NCBI GenBank assembly: GCA_965232015.1
Contig: OZ246946.1
Coordinates: 930,001 to 994,000 of the forward strand
Direction of reading: 5' to 3'
Source of the DNA: JAJEAO01 sp963667635
GTDB lineage: Bacteria; Acidobacteriota; Vicinamibacteria; Marinacidobacterales; Marinacidobacteraceae
Length of the DNA: 64,000 nucleotides
Part shown: one piece after another, positions 48,922 through 57,595 of the stretch
Numbering within the stretch: the first letter of the stretch is position 1
Layout: every line of letters starts with the position of its first letter
Position numbers and translations under genes: made by a program
The notes under the pieces: generated by a model
The model's input: only the letters and a program-made list of their open reading frames with translations
Databases searched by the model: none
Told to the model about the DNA's origin: nothing

Positions 48922-51059
48922 AGATCCGGCCGCTCCGTCTCGCCCTCGCCTTCTCCGCAGTCGCCGCGGTCGCCTCCGGGCAGGAGGACGCCCGCGAGGC
49001 CGCCTCCATCGAAGTCACGCCGGCCGAATTGCGTCTCGTCGCGGGCGAGGCCATACAGCTCGAGGCCCGCGTTCTGGACGCGGACGGCGCCCTCATCGAG
49101 GACGCCGAGGTGCTCTACCTGCCGCTCTACGGGCAGTTCTGGAATCTGGAGCGCCGGACGTGGGGCTTCAACCTGTTCAAGGTCTCCCGCGAGGGCGAGG
49201 TCTCGACTCGCCGTCCGGGCGAGTTCGGGATCATGGTGCGGGTCGTGGGCGCCCGGGTCGAGGGGTCGGATCGGGATGCCGACAGCGACGGCTACATCCA
49301 GCAGCGGATCCCGCTCGTGATCGAGCCTCGCCCGGTGACGCAGCTCACCGTCGAGGTCGGCGGGCCGCTCCATTCGGGCACCGAGATCCCCGTGGAAGCG
49401 GCGCCGCTCGATTCCGAGGGCGCGCTCGTCGAGGGCGCCGAGGTCGTCTGGAGCAGCTCGGATCCCGCGGTCGCGTTTCCGGTCGCTCGTCCGCAGACCG
49501 TGGAACAGACGCGCACCCGGGGCGCTCTCCGTCTTGGCCAGCCCGGAACGGCGGTCCTCACCGCGACGACCGGCGGCGCCTCCGCCAGCATGGAGCTCGA
49601 GGTCGTCCCCAACCCGGTCGCTCGCCTCACCCTCACCGCGGACCGGGCCACCGCCCGCACCGGCGATGTCGTGCACCTGAGCGCCGCGATGAGCGATCGG
49701 GACGGCAACGCGCTCGACGGGATCGGAATCGGCTACAGCTTTTCCGCGATCACCGACGGGATGGGCGCGGGCGGTCCCTCCTCGGGCCTCGTCACCCAGG
49801 ACGGTCGCTTCGTGGCCGACCTGCCGGGGCTCTACACGCTGGTCGCCCACACCGGCGGCGTCTCGGCTTCCACCGTGGTGCATGTGACCGAGCGCGGCGC
49901 GCGGCGTCCGATCGAACTCGTGGGACACGGCCGCGTCAAGGACCGGGCGACCTCGGATCTGTGGGTGTGGGAGGCCCCGAACGGCCGGGACTACGCGATC
50001 ACCGGCACCCACAGCGCCGCCGGCCACGCCTATGTGTGGGATGTGACGGATCCCGAGAGCCTCGAGATCGTGGACGTGGTGCGGGTGGACGCCCGGACCG
50101 TGAACGACGTCAAGATCAGCGAGGATGGCGCGACCGCGGTCATCTCGCGGGAAGGGGCGTCCAACCGGCGGAACGGGCTCGTCATCCTCGATGTCTCGGA
50201 TCCGGCGACGGGTGTCACGAAGCTCGCCGAGTACGACGACCAGTTGACCGGAGGAGTCCACAACACCTTCATCCACGACGGGCACGTCTATGCCCTTTCC
50301 GGCGGGCAGCGCTTCGACATCGTGAACATCGAGGATCCGGCGACTCCGCACCGGGTGGGCAGCTTCGCGCTCGACAACCCGGCGCGCTCGATCCACGACG
50401 TCTGGGTCGTCGAGGGGATCGCGTATTCGGCGAACTGGAGCGACGGCGTGGCCGTGATTGACGTCGGCGGGGCGGGGAAGGGGGGCACCCCCCGGGACCC
50501 GAAGCTCATCGGACAGTTTCCGTTCCCCACCGGCTGGAACCACGCCGTCTATCCCTACCGCAGCGTTTCCACCGGGAAGTTCTACATCTTCGCCGGCGAT
50601 GAGGCGGCGCGCACCGGGCGCTACAGCCCGCTCGCCGAGGTCGGCACCGGGACCCCCGGGTACGAAGACGAGCCCACCCGCTGGCGGGGCTGGATCCACA
50701 TCCTCGAGTGGGACGAGAACTTCGAGGAGGAGCCCCGGCTCGTCGGGCGCTACGAGGTCCCCGAGGCCGGGAGCCACAACATCTGGATCGAGGACGACGT
50801 GATGTACGTGGCCTTCTACAACGGCGGGCTGCGGGTCGTGGATGTCTCCGGGGAGCTCCTCGGCAACCTCTACCGGCAGGGGCGCGAGATCGCCCGTTTC
50901 CTGCCTCTCGACCCGGAGGGGTTCCTGCCGAACGCTCCCCAGGTCTGGGGCGCCCAGCCGCACAAGGGAGTCATCTTCTTCTCCGACCGGAACTCGGGCC
51001 TCTGGGCGGTTCGTCTGGGAGATTCCACCCCCGTGCCCGTGACGGACGCTCAGGAGTAA
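48918..51059 (+). CDS. Secreted protein with bacterial Ig-like repeats and LVIVD beta-propeller
   Basis: The 713-aa protein has a signal peptide (LRLALAFSAVAAVASG), three Big2-type Ig-like domains (SIEVTPAELRLVAGEAIQLE, QLTVEVGGPLHSGTEI, RLTLTADRATARTGDVVHLS), then an LVIVD-type propeller (YVWDVTDPESLEIVDVV, NGLVILDVSDPATGV, RFDIVNIEDPATPHRV, GVAVIDVGGAG, LRVVDVSGELLG). Such proteins are surface or choice-of-anchor proteins; ligands are unknown. GTG 48918 overlaps the upstream stop; GTG 48915 is one codon earlier. Confidence 0.85.
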   Translation: MKIRPLRLALAFSAVAAVASGQEDAREAASIEVTPAELRLVAGEAIQLEARVLDADGALIEDAEVLYLPLYGQFWNLERRTWGFNLFKVSREGEVSTRRPGEFGIMVRVVGARVEGSDRDADSDGYIQQRIPLVIEPRPVTQLTVEVGGPLHSGTEIPVEAAPLDSEGALVEGAEVVWSSSDPAVAFPVARPQTVEQTRTRGALRLGQPGTAVLTATTGGASASMELEVVPNPVARLTLTADRATARTGDVVHLSAAMSDRDGNALDGIGIGYSFSAITDGMGAGGPSSGLVTQDGRFVADLPGLYTLVAHTGGVSASTVVHVTERGARRPIELVGHGRVKDRATSDLWVWEAPNGRDYAITGTHSAAGHAYVWDVTDPESLEIVDVVRVDARTVNDVKISEDGATAVISREGASNRRNGLVILDVSDPATGVTKLAEYDDQLTGGVHNTFIHDGHVYALSGGQRFDIVNIEDPATPHRVGSFALDNPARSIHDVWVVEGIAYSANWSDGVAVIDVGGAGKGGTPRDPKLIGQFPFPTGWNHAVYPYRSVSTGKFYIFAGDEAARTGRYSPLAEVGTGTPGYEDEPTRWRGWIHILEWDENFEEEPRLVGRYEVPEAGSHNIWIEDDVMYVAFYNGGLRVVDVSGELLGNLYRQGREIARFLPLDPEGFLPNAPQVWGAQPHKGVIFFSDRNSGLWAVRLGDSTPVPVTDAQE

Positions 51060-51158
51060 CTCGCAACTTCGCCGGTCGCGGCCAACGGTCTCCCCCGAGA
51101 AGCGCCGCGGCCGCCGCGTTGGAGCCACGGCCGGAGTTCCTCTAACCTCGTCCTGACG

Positions 51159-52220
51159 ATGCTCACCAGGCTCCACATCCAGAACTACCGGGGAATACGG
51201 GACCTCACTCTGGAGCCTCTCGCCCGCCTGACGCTCCTTGTCGGTGAGAACGGAGCCGGGAAGACCTCGGTACTTGAGGCGATCGCGCTCCTGGGGAGCG
51301 CCGGACGACCAGGGGCAGTGGCGCCCATCGCAGCAACGCGGGGTCCGGAGGTCCGGGGGCCCGGGGCCGGGACGCTGGAGGCAGAGATGCTGCGAGACCT
51401 CGTCTGGCTGCCGATGTTCGGCGGTCTCGATGGCACGTCACGAATCGTCGTGACGGCGCAAGACGGTGTGGACGCAACGAGTCTCACGATCCGAATGGAA
51501 ACAGTTGAGGAGACGACGATAACCGAGCTCCGACGAGAGGGGTCGTTCGTCCCCGCGGTAGAGGAAGCGTTGTCTCTCACATACACGCGCGGTGAGGACG
51601 TGTTCGAGAGCCGGGCGCTGCTCGGTGCGGACGAGCTCATGCACGCACAGCAACGACGAGATCTTCCGGCGCCGAACTTCGTTTTCTTGCCGCCCGGTTC
51701 GGGTCTCGCTTCACAGGATGCCATGAAGCTGGGAGCGTTGCGGCGTGAGAAACGATCGGATTTCCTGCTTGACGCACTGTCCGAGCTCGATCCACGAATT
51801 CGGAGCGTGGAGGAGAACTCATCGAGCGGCACGCCCGCGATCTACTGCGACGTGGAAGGGCTTCCTCGCCTGATGTCTCTGTCCTCGCTCGGCGCCGGGC
51901 TGGCTCGAGTGGCCCGGTATCTGATTGCGATCGCCTCGAGGCCGGGCAGTGTGGTCCTGATCGACGAAATCGAAAACGGCCTGCACCACGGGGCGCTTTT
52001 CACGGCGTGGAAGGCGATCCGATCGGTGGCCGAGAGGTTTGACGCGCAAGTGTTTGCGACGACGCACAGTTGGGAGTGCATTCGAGCGGCCCATGACGCC
52101 CTCGGTGTCGAGGCGATCCACCTCACGCGCATCGAGCGAGAAGACGGCATCGTGCGCGCCGTCCAGTATTCGGATGAAGCGCTTGGCGCAGCGCTCGAGT
52201 TCGAGATGGAGATGCGGTGA
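51159..52220 (+). CDS. AAA/SMC-type ATPase of a putative two-gene defence module
   Basis: The 353-aa ATPase is of the AAA_21/OLD-like class. It starts LTRLHIQNYRGIRDLTLEPL, with Walker A GENGAGKTS at residues 29-37. A long helical insertion follows. The ABC-like distal part shows LMSLSSLGAGLARV, Walker B VVLIDEIENGLHH and H-switch ATTHSWECI. The TGA overlaps the GTG of a DUF3226/TOPRIM-like gene. AAA-TOPRIM pairing is the plan of OLD-family nucleases and of PARIS (AriA with AriB), so nucleotide-gated activation of the partner during phage infection is a sound guess. Local base composition is less GC-rich than in flanking genes. Confidence 0.85.
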   Translation: MLTRLHIQNYRGIRDLTLEPLARLTLLVGENGAGKTSVLEAIALLGSAGRPGAVAPIAATRGPEVRGPGAGTLEAEMLRDLVWLPMFGGLDGTSRIVVTAQDGVDATSLTIRMETVEETTITELRREGSFVPAVEEALSLTYTRGEDVFESRALLGADELMHAQQRRDLPAPNFVFLPPGSGLASQDAMKLGALRREKRSDFLLDALSELDPRIRSVEENSSSGTPAIYCDVEGLPRLMSLSSLGAGLARVARYLIAIASRPGSVVLIDEIENGLHHGALFTAWKAIRSVAERFDAQVFATTHSWECIRAAHDALGVEAIHLTRIEREDGIVRAVQYSDEALGAALEFEMEMR

Positions 52221-52828
52221 AGGCAGCGGGACGTGCAACCGCCATGCGCGCAGTTCTCGTGCTCGTGGAAGGAGCGCACCTCGAGCAGGTTATCGAGGAG
52301 CAGCTTCGAGATCTGTCGCGGAGCGACGTCGCGATCCAGAATTTCGGCGGCGTGAACGAACTGGCGCGCTGGCTCTCCGGCCTCGTCAACACGCCGGATT
52401 TCCGCTCGGTAGAACGCCTGGGGATTGTCAGGGACGCCGAAGGTTCGGCCAGGAGCGCGCTCCAGAGTCTCCAGAGTGCTTGCGCGCGCGTCAGCTTGGC
52501 TGCTCCACGAGATGTGGGGGTCGCCGAAGGGACGAACCCGTCCGTTTGCTACTGGATCCTGCCCGGCGAAGGGCGCGCTGGAATGTTGGAGACCCTTCTG
52601 TGGGAGACCGTGGAGACCACGCCTGAAGGGGAGTGTGTGGACAAGTTCTTCGACTGCGTGAGGCGCATCCGTGATGTGCCGGCGCGCTACGACAAGGCGC
52701 GCGCCTACGCCTGGATCACGACACGTGCTCATCCCGAGGTGTCTGTGGGGATCGCAGCCAGGAAGGGCTACTGGAATCTGCGCCACGAGGCGTTTGCCGG
52801 GCTCCGCCGGTTTCTCCAGGAGCTGTAG
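52217..52828 (+). CDS. DUF3226-family, TOPRIM-like partner protein
   Basis: The 203-aa protein (GTG 52217) shows the DUF3226 pattern: VLVLVEGAHLEQVIEEQL with the first acidic residue, IQNFGGVNELARWL, LGIVRDAEGSARSALQSLQ with the D-x-E pair, and CYWILPGEGRAGMLETLLWE followed by ECVDKFFDCV. Position and spacing of the acidic residues agree with a TOPRIM-like metal site. The C terminus (AYAWITTRAHPEVSVGIA, GYWNLRHEAFAGLRRFL) also fits. It probably acts as the nuclease or effector controlled by the upstream ATPase. Confidence 0.82.
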   Translation: MKAAGRATAMRAVLVLVEGAHLEQVIEEQLRDLSRSDVAIQNFGGVNELARWLSGLVNTPDFRSVERLGIVRDAEGSARSALQSLQSACARVSLAAPRDVGVAEGTNPSVCYWILPGEGRAGMLETLLWETVETTPEGECVDKFFDCVRRIRDVPARYDKARAYAWITTRAHPEVSVGIAARKGYWNLRHEAFAGLRRFLQEL

Positions 52829-52876
52829 ATCCCGCCGGGAGCGCCGCGCAACGCGGCGCTCACAGGAGTGAATTTC

Positions 52877-54352
52877 GTGCACGAGAAACCTCGGACGAGC
52901 GGGGACAGCCCGCTGTGGATCGCGGCGGTGCGGCCCCGCGCCGGCGGCGGGCGCATCGGGATCACGCTCTGTCCGGGCAAGGTCGCGCGCTCGACCTGGG
53001 GCGGCGCGGGTTGGAGTCGGGACCTGGCGGCGGACCTGGACGTCGTTCGCGAATGGAATGCGGCCGCGGTCGTCACCCTGATCACGCCTTCGGAGATGAA
53101 GCGCTTCCAGGTGGACGGCCTCGGCGAGGGCGTGGCGGACCGCGCCATGGGGTGGTGGCATCTTCCGATCCCGGACGGGACGCCTCCGGGGTCGGACTTC
53201 GAGAAGCGCTGGGAGACCGCCGGACCCGCGCTCCGGCAACTGCTCCACTTCGGCTTCGATGTTCTGATCCACTGCCGGGGAGGCCTCGGCCGGGCGGGGA
53301 CGGTGGGGGCGCGGCTCCTGATCGAGCTCGGCGAGGACCCGGATGACGCGATGCGCCGGGTGCGGAAGGCCCGTTCGTCCCACGCCATCGAGCGCGGTTC
53401 CCAGGAGCGGCACCTCCGCTCGGTCGTCGCTCCGCAGGAGACGCTCCCCTCCCGAAGCGCCGAGGCGGTGCGTGACCGGGCGCTCGGGGCCTTGCTCGGG
53501 CTCGCGGTCGGAGACGCCGTGGGGACGACGCTCGAGTTCACCGGGCGCGACCAGCAACCGCGGCTCACCGACATGGTGGGGGGTGGCCCGTTCGGGCAGC
53601 CGGTCGGACACTGGACCGACGACACTTCGATGGCGCTCGCGCTCGCCGAAAGCCTCGCCGACCGAAGAGAACTGGATCCGCGCGATCTCATGGACCGATT
53701 CGTGGCCTGGTGGCGCGACGGGGATTACACGCCGGCCGGGCACTGCTTCGACATCGGGAATACGATTCGGGCGGCTCTCGCCCGCTACCTCCGAACCGGG
53801 GACCCTCTCGCCGGCTCCACCGCTCCGGACACCGCGGGCAACGGTTCAATCATGCGACTCGCGCCGGTGGCGCTCTTCTACCTCTTCGATCCGGTGGGGC
53901 TCGACCGGGCCGCCGCCGAGCAGTCGAGGACGACCCACGCGACCGCGGAAGCGGTGGACGCCTGCCGGGCCTTCGCGGCGCTCCTCGCCGAGGCGATTGC
54001 CGGAGATCCGGCGCGCGAAGTGCTCCGTCCACGCGGGTTCGAGGGCGCGCCGAAGGTCGCCCGCATTCTCGGAGGAGACTGGCGGGGCAAACCGAGAGCC
54101 CGGATCGAGTCGGGCGGCTACGTCATCCACACCCTCGAGGCGGCGCTGTGGTCGGTGGGTCGGACGAGCGACTACCGCGAGGCGGTGCTCCTCGCCGCGA
54201 ACCTCGGCCACGACGCTGACACCACCGCCGCCGTCGCCGGACAGCTCGCGGGCGCCCTCTACGGTCTCTCCGGGATCCCCACCGAGTGGCTCGAACGGCT
54301 CGCGTGGAAGGACCGGCTGCTCACAGCGGGCGAGCGCCTCCTCCGCGATTGA
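52877..54352 (+). CDS. Dual-specificity phosphatase-like domain fused to ADP-ribosylglycohydrolase
   Basis: The 491-aa protein has two enzyme modules. Residues 1-185 form a CDKN3/dual-specificity-phosphatase-like domain with the P-loop C133-x5-R139 in HCRGGLGRAG and a preceding IPDGTPPG loop. Residues 200-491 form a DraG/ARH domain: LGLAVGDAVGTTLEF, WTDDTSMALALAE, GNGSIMRLAPVAL and GHDADTTAAVAGQLAGAL with the Mg-binding Asp residues. It would remove ADP-ribose and phosphate from proteins or nucleic acids. GTG 52877 is chosen because AGGAG lies eight bases upstream; GTG 52868 is too close. It lies 48 bp after the ATPase/TOPRIM pair. Confidence 0.87.
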   Translation: MHEKPRTSGDSPLWIAAVRPRAGGGRIGITLCPGKVARSTWGGAGWSRDLAADLDVVREWNAAAVVTLITPSEMKRFQVDGLGEGVADRAMGWWHLPIPDGTPPGSDFEKRWETAGPALRQLLHFGFDVLIHCRGGLGRAGTVGARLLIELGEDPDDAMRRVRKARSSHAIERGSQERHLRSVVAPQETLPSRSAEAVRDRALGALLGLAVGDAVGTTLEFTGRDQQPRLTDMVGGGPFGQPVGHWTDDTSMALALAESLADRRELDPRDLMDRFVAWWRDGDYTPAGHCFDIGNTIRAALARYLRTGDPLAGSTAPDTAGNGSIMRLAPVALFYLFDPVGLDRAAAEQSRTTHATAEAVDACRAFAALLAEAIAGDPAREVLRPRGFEGAPKVARILGGDWRGKPRARIESGGYVIHTLEAALWSVGRTSDYREAVLLAANLGHDADTTAAVAGQLAGALYGLSGIPTEWLERLAWKDRLLTAGERLLRD

Positions 54353-54361
54353 GCTCCGGGC

Positions 54362-55543
54362 TCAATCCATCGCGAACGCTTCGAGGTACTTCGCTCCGGT
54401 CCCGGTGTTGAACAGCACGACCGTCTCGTCCGCCTCGACCTCTCCCGCCTCGATCAGCCGGCACAGCGCGCTCAGACAGGCGCCGCCTTCGGGGGCGGCG
54501 TGGATCCCCTCGGTGGAGGCGATCCGGAGCGCATCCCCCATGAGTTCGGCGTCGCTCACCGCGAGGGCGCACCCGCCGCTCTCGCGCACCGCCTCGAGGA
54601 TGAGGAAATCGCCGAGCGCCTTGGGCACCCGCATCCCGCCCGCGATGGTGTGCGCTCCTTCCCACATCACCGAGTCCCGGGCGCCCTCCTCGAACGCTCT
54701 CGGGATCGGCGCGCAACCCTCGGCCTGGACCGCGACCATCCGGGGCCGCTCGGAGCCGATCCAACCAAGCGCCTCCATTTCACCGAACGCCTTCCACATC
54801 CCGATCAGGCCGGTGCCGCCCCCAGTGGGATAGAGGATCAGGTCGGGCAGCCGTCCGAGCTGCTCGAACAGCTCGTACCCCATCGTCTTCTTGCCCTCGA
54901 TCCGGAATGGCTCCTTCAGGGTGGAGACGTCGAAGAGCCCCCGCTCGGGAGCGAGCCTCGCCACCAGCCTCCCGGCGTCCGAGATGAGGCCGTCCACCAG
55001 GTGGACATCGGCGCCGTACACGATTGCCTCGACCCGATTCACCGCCGGGCAGTCGGTCGGGACGGCCACCAGGCACTCCATCCCGGCCCGCGCGGCGTAG
55101 GCCGCGGCCGCTCCCCCCGCGTTTCCAGCCGAGGGGAGCGCGACACCCGCGACCCCGAACTGCGAGGCGGAGGACACCGCCATCGCGAGGCCGCGGTCCT
55201 TGAAGCTGCCCGTCGGGTTTTGCCCCTCGTCCTTGATGTGGAGATCGCTGAGTCCGATCGCGGCGCCCAGCCGGGGGGCCGGGGTCAGGGGAGTCCCGCC
55301 CTCTCCCAGTCGAACCGTGTGGCGCGGGGAGCGGATCGGCAGGACCTCGTGGTAACGCCACAGGTCGAACGCGCGGTTCCGGAGCGCCGCCGGCGTAAAC
55401 CGTTCAGCCGCCGCCTCGAGGTCGTAGCGGGCGAGCAGCGGGGCGCCGGCGGTGGAGAGCCCCTGGAGGACCCCGGCGTCGTACTGCGCCCCGGTGCGCG
55501 AGCACTCGAGGTGCGAAAGAAAGGAGTAGCGGGATTCGGTCAA
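54362..55543 (-). CDS. thrC: Threonine synthase
   Basis: The 393-aa fold-type II PLP enzyme converts O-phosphohomoserine to threonine. It starts SFLSHLECSRTGAQYDAG, a short form of the zinc-ribbon-like lead of this branch. The PLP lysine is in NPTGSFKDRG; PSAGNAGGAAAAYAARAG and YPTGGGTGLIGMWKAF follow, with NTGTGAKY near the end. TTG 55543 is preceded by GGAGG five bases upstream. It trails frr by 17 bp as the last gene of the translation operon, an unusual but tight link. Confidence 0.92.
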   Translation of the reverse strand: MTESRYSFLSHLECSRTGAQYDAGVLQGLSTAGAPLLARYDLEAAAERFTPAALRNRAFDLWRYHEVLPIRSPRHTVRLGEGGTPLTPAPRLGAAIGLSDLHIKDEGQNPTGSFKDRGLAMAVSSASQFGVAGVALPSAGNAGGAAAAYAARAGMECLVAVPTDCPAVNRVEAIVYGADVHLVDGLISDAGRLVARLAPERGLFDVSTLKEPFRIEGKKTMGYELFEQLGRLPDLILYPTGGGTGLIGMWKAFGEMEALGWIGSERPRMVAVQAEGCAPIPRAFEEGARDSVMWEGAHTIAGGMRVPKALGDFLILEAVRESGGCALAVSDAELMGDALRIASTEGIHAAPEGGACLSALCRLIEAGEVEADETVVLFNTGTGAKYLEAFAMD

Positions 55544-55560
55544 GACGGCCTCCGGGGCAG

Positions 55561-56118
55561 CTAGAGCGACAGGATGGAGGACTCCTTCCGCGCCGCGATC
55601 TCGGAGAGGCGCTTGATGTGGGCGTCAGTCGCCTTCTGCACCTCGCCCTCGAGGTCGTGTTCGATGTCCTCGGACAGCTCGCCCGCCTTCGCCAGCTTCT
55701 TGAGCCGCTGGTTCGCGTCGCGACGGACCTGGCGGATGGCGTTCTTGTGGTCCTCGGCCATGAGGCCGATCGTGCGCGCGAGCTGGTGGCGGCGTTCCTG
55801 GCTGAGCGGCGGGATCGGGATCCGGAGCAGGACGCCGTCGGAATTCGGGTTCAGGTCGAGGTTCGCAGCGCGGATCGCGCGATCCACCGGCCCGAGCATG
55901 TTCTTCTCCCAGGGCTGGACCATGATCGTGCTCGCGTCCGGCGTCTTCAGCGTCGCCACCTGGTTGAGCGGCATGAGCTGGCCGTAGTACTCCACCCGCA
56001 CCGAGTCGAGCAGCGCCACCGATGCCCGTCCGGTGCGCACGACCGCGAGTTCCTGCTCGAATTTGCTCAACGTCTTGTCCATGCGGGTGCTGGCGTCGTC
56101 GAGGATCGGATGGGTCAT
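55561..56118 (-). CDS. frr: Ribosome recycling factor
   Basis: The 185-aa two-domain protein splits post-termination ribosomes together with EF-G. It shows MDKTLSKFEQELAVVRTGRA, VEYYGQLMPLNQVATL, IMVQPWEKNMLGPVDRAI, IPPLSQERRHQLAR and the C-terminal coil ending AARKESSILSL. AGAAGGAGA precedes ATG 56118. The length is standard. Confidence 0.97.
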   Translation of the reverse strand: MTHPILDDASTRMDKTLSKFEQELAVVRTGRASVALLDSVRVEYYGQLMPLNQVATLKTPDASTIMVQPWEKNMLGPVDRAIRAANLDLNPNSDGVLLRIPIPPLSQERRHQLARTIGLMAEDHKNAIRQVRRDANQRLKKLAKAGELSEDIEHDLEGEVQKATDAHIKRLSEIAARKESSILSL

Positions 56119-56133
56119 GACTGGTCTCCTTCT

Positions 56134-56838
56134 TCAGGCCCCCACCAGGGTGCCCACGTCCTCCCCGCGCGCCGCCGCCACCAGGTCACGCTGGTGGCAG
56201 ACGACGATGGGGAGCCGATTGTCCTTGCAGAGCGAGATCGCGGTCTGGTCCATGAACCGGAGCTCCTGCCGGATCGCCTCTCCCCAGCTCACCCGGGGGA
56301 GGTGCCTCGCCGTCGGATCCCGCTCGGGGTCGCCGCTGAACACCCCCGGCACCCGCGTCCCCTTGATCAGCACCTCGGCCCGAACCTCGGCGGCCCGCAG
56401 GGCGGCGGCGGTGTCCGTCGAGAAGTAGGGGTTGCCGGTCCCGGCGGCGAAGACGACGACCCGACCCTTCTCGAGGTGACGAATCGCCCGGCGGCGGATG
56501 AACGGCTCGGCCACCTGCCGGACCGGGATCGCGGACATGACCCGGGTCGTGCACTCCATCTTCTCGAGGGAGTCCTGGAGCGCGAGCGCGTTGATGAGGG
56601 TTGCGAGCATCCCCATCGAGTCGGCCTGGACCCGGTCCATCCCCCGCGCCTCGGCGCCGAGGCCGCGGAAGATGTTGCCCCCGCCGATCACGCAGGCGGC
56701 CTCGATGCCCTCCCGGTGGATGCGGGAGATCGTGGCGGCCATCGCCTCCACCGCGCCGGATGCGATCCCGGCGGGCGCCCCGCCGCGGAGCGCCTGCCCC
56801 GAGAGTTTGAGGAGGACCCGTCTCGCTGCTCCGCTCAT
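56134..56838 (-). CDS. pyrH: Uridylate kinase
   Basis: The 234-aa amino-acid-kinase-fold enzyme makes UDP from UMP. VLLKLSGQALRGG binds phosphate; VIGGGNIFRG, DRVQADSMGMLATLINALAL, VFAAGTGNPYFSTDTAAALR and LIKGTRVPGVFSGDP are PyrH motifs. It is followed 15 bp later by frr, the canonical rpsB-tsf-pyrH-frr order. Confidence 0.97.
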   Translation of the reverse strand: MSGAARRVLLKLSGQALRGGAPAGIASGAVEAMAATISRIHREGIEAACVIGGGNIFRGLGAEARGMDRVQADSMGMLATLINALALQDSLEKMECTTRVMSAIPVRQVAEPFIRRRAIRHLEKGRVVVFAAGTGNPYFSTDTAAALRAAEVRAEVLIKGTRVPGVFSGDPERDPTARHLPRVSWGEAIRQELRFMDQTAISLCKDNRLPIVVCHQRDLVAAARGEDVGTLVGA

Positions 56839-56908
56839 GGGTTCCTCGCGCGCCTGTCTCCGCGGGCCCCGTCCGGGGCTCCCGGGTGAATCCTACGGGA
56901 GAGCCTGG

Positions 56909-57538
56909 TCAGCCCAGGTCTTCGCCCCGCTCGAAGCGCACGAACCGCCGGATCTTGAGGTTTTCCCTGGTGGCCTGGGCGGTCTCGACGAGCCGGTCCT
57001 TGATGCGCTGCTTCTTCGAATCGTCGAGCGCGAACGGCTGCTCGAGCAGGATCCGCTCCCCGAGGAACCGGTTCAGCTTTCCCTCGACGATCCGCTCGAT
57101 GACCGCCTCCGGTTTGCGCGCGTTCTTCGGATCCTTGGCGAGTTGCGCCCGGATCAACGCGACCTCTTCCTCGATGACGGCGGGCGGGACCTGCTCCCGG
57201 CTGACCCAGCGGGCCGGCGCCGGGTAGTTGCAGGCGATATGGATCGCGATGTCGTTCGCGAGATCGCGGAACTGCTCGTTGCGGGCCACGAAGTCGGTCT
57301 CGCAGGACAGCTCGACCAGAACCCCGATCCGGCGATCGTGGATGTAGGCGTGGATGAGGCCTTCGGTCGTGGCCCGTCCCGAGCGTTTCTCGGCGGCGGC
57401 GGCGCCCTTCTCGCGGAGCAGCCTCACCGCCTTGTCGAAGTCGCCCTCCGCCTTGACAAGCGCTTCCTTGCAGTCGGCGAATCCGGCGCCGGTCTGATCG
57501 CGGAGCCGTTTCACGTCGCGGGCAGGGATGGCGGGCAT
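56909..57538 (-). CDS. tsf: Elongation factor Ts
   Basis: The 209-aa nucleotide exchange factor for EF-Tu has the N-terminal UBA-like domain (VKRLRDQTGAGFADCKEALV) and the signature ELSCETDFVARNEQF. It is shorter than the 280-aa E. coli protein, having only one core subdomain, as in many non-proteobacterial EF-Ts. The gene begins 57 bp after rpsB. Confidence 0.95.
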   Translation of the reverse strand: MPAIPARDVKRLRDQTGAGFADCKEALVKAEGDFDKAVRLLREKGAAAAEKRSGRATTEGLIHAYIHDRRIGVLVELSCETDFVARNEQFRDLANDIAIHIACNYPAPARWVSREQVPPAVIEEEVALIRAQLAKDPKNARKPEAVIERIVEGKLNRFLGERILLEQPFALDDSKKQRIKDRLVETAQATRENLKIRRFVRFERGEDLG

Positions 57539-57595
57539 GTTGTCCTCCTCTCGGACGCCGACGCGACGGTCCGGCGGTTCGGCGCCTGGCTCGGT

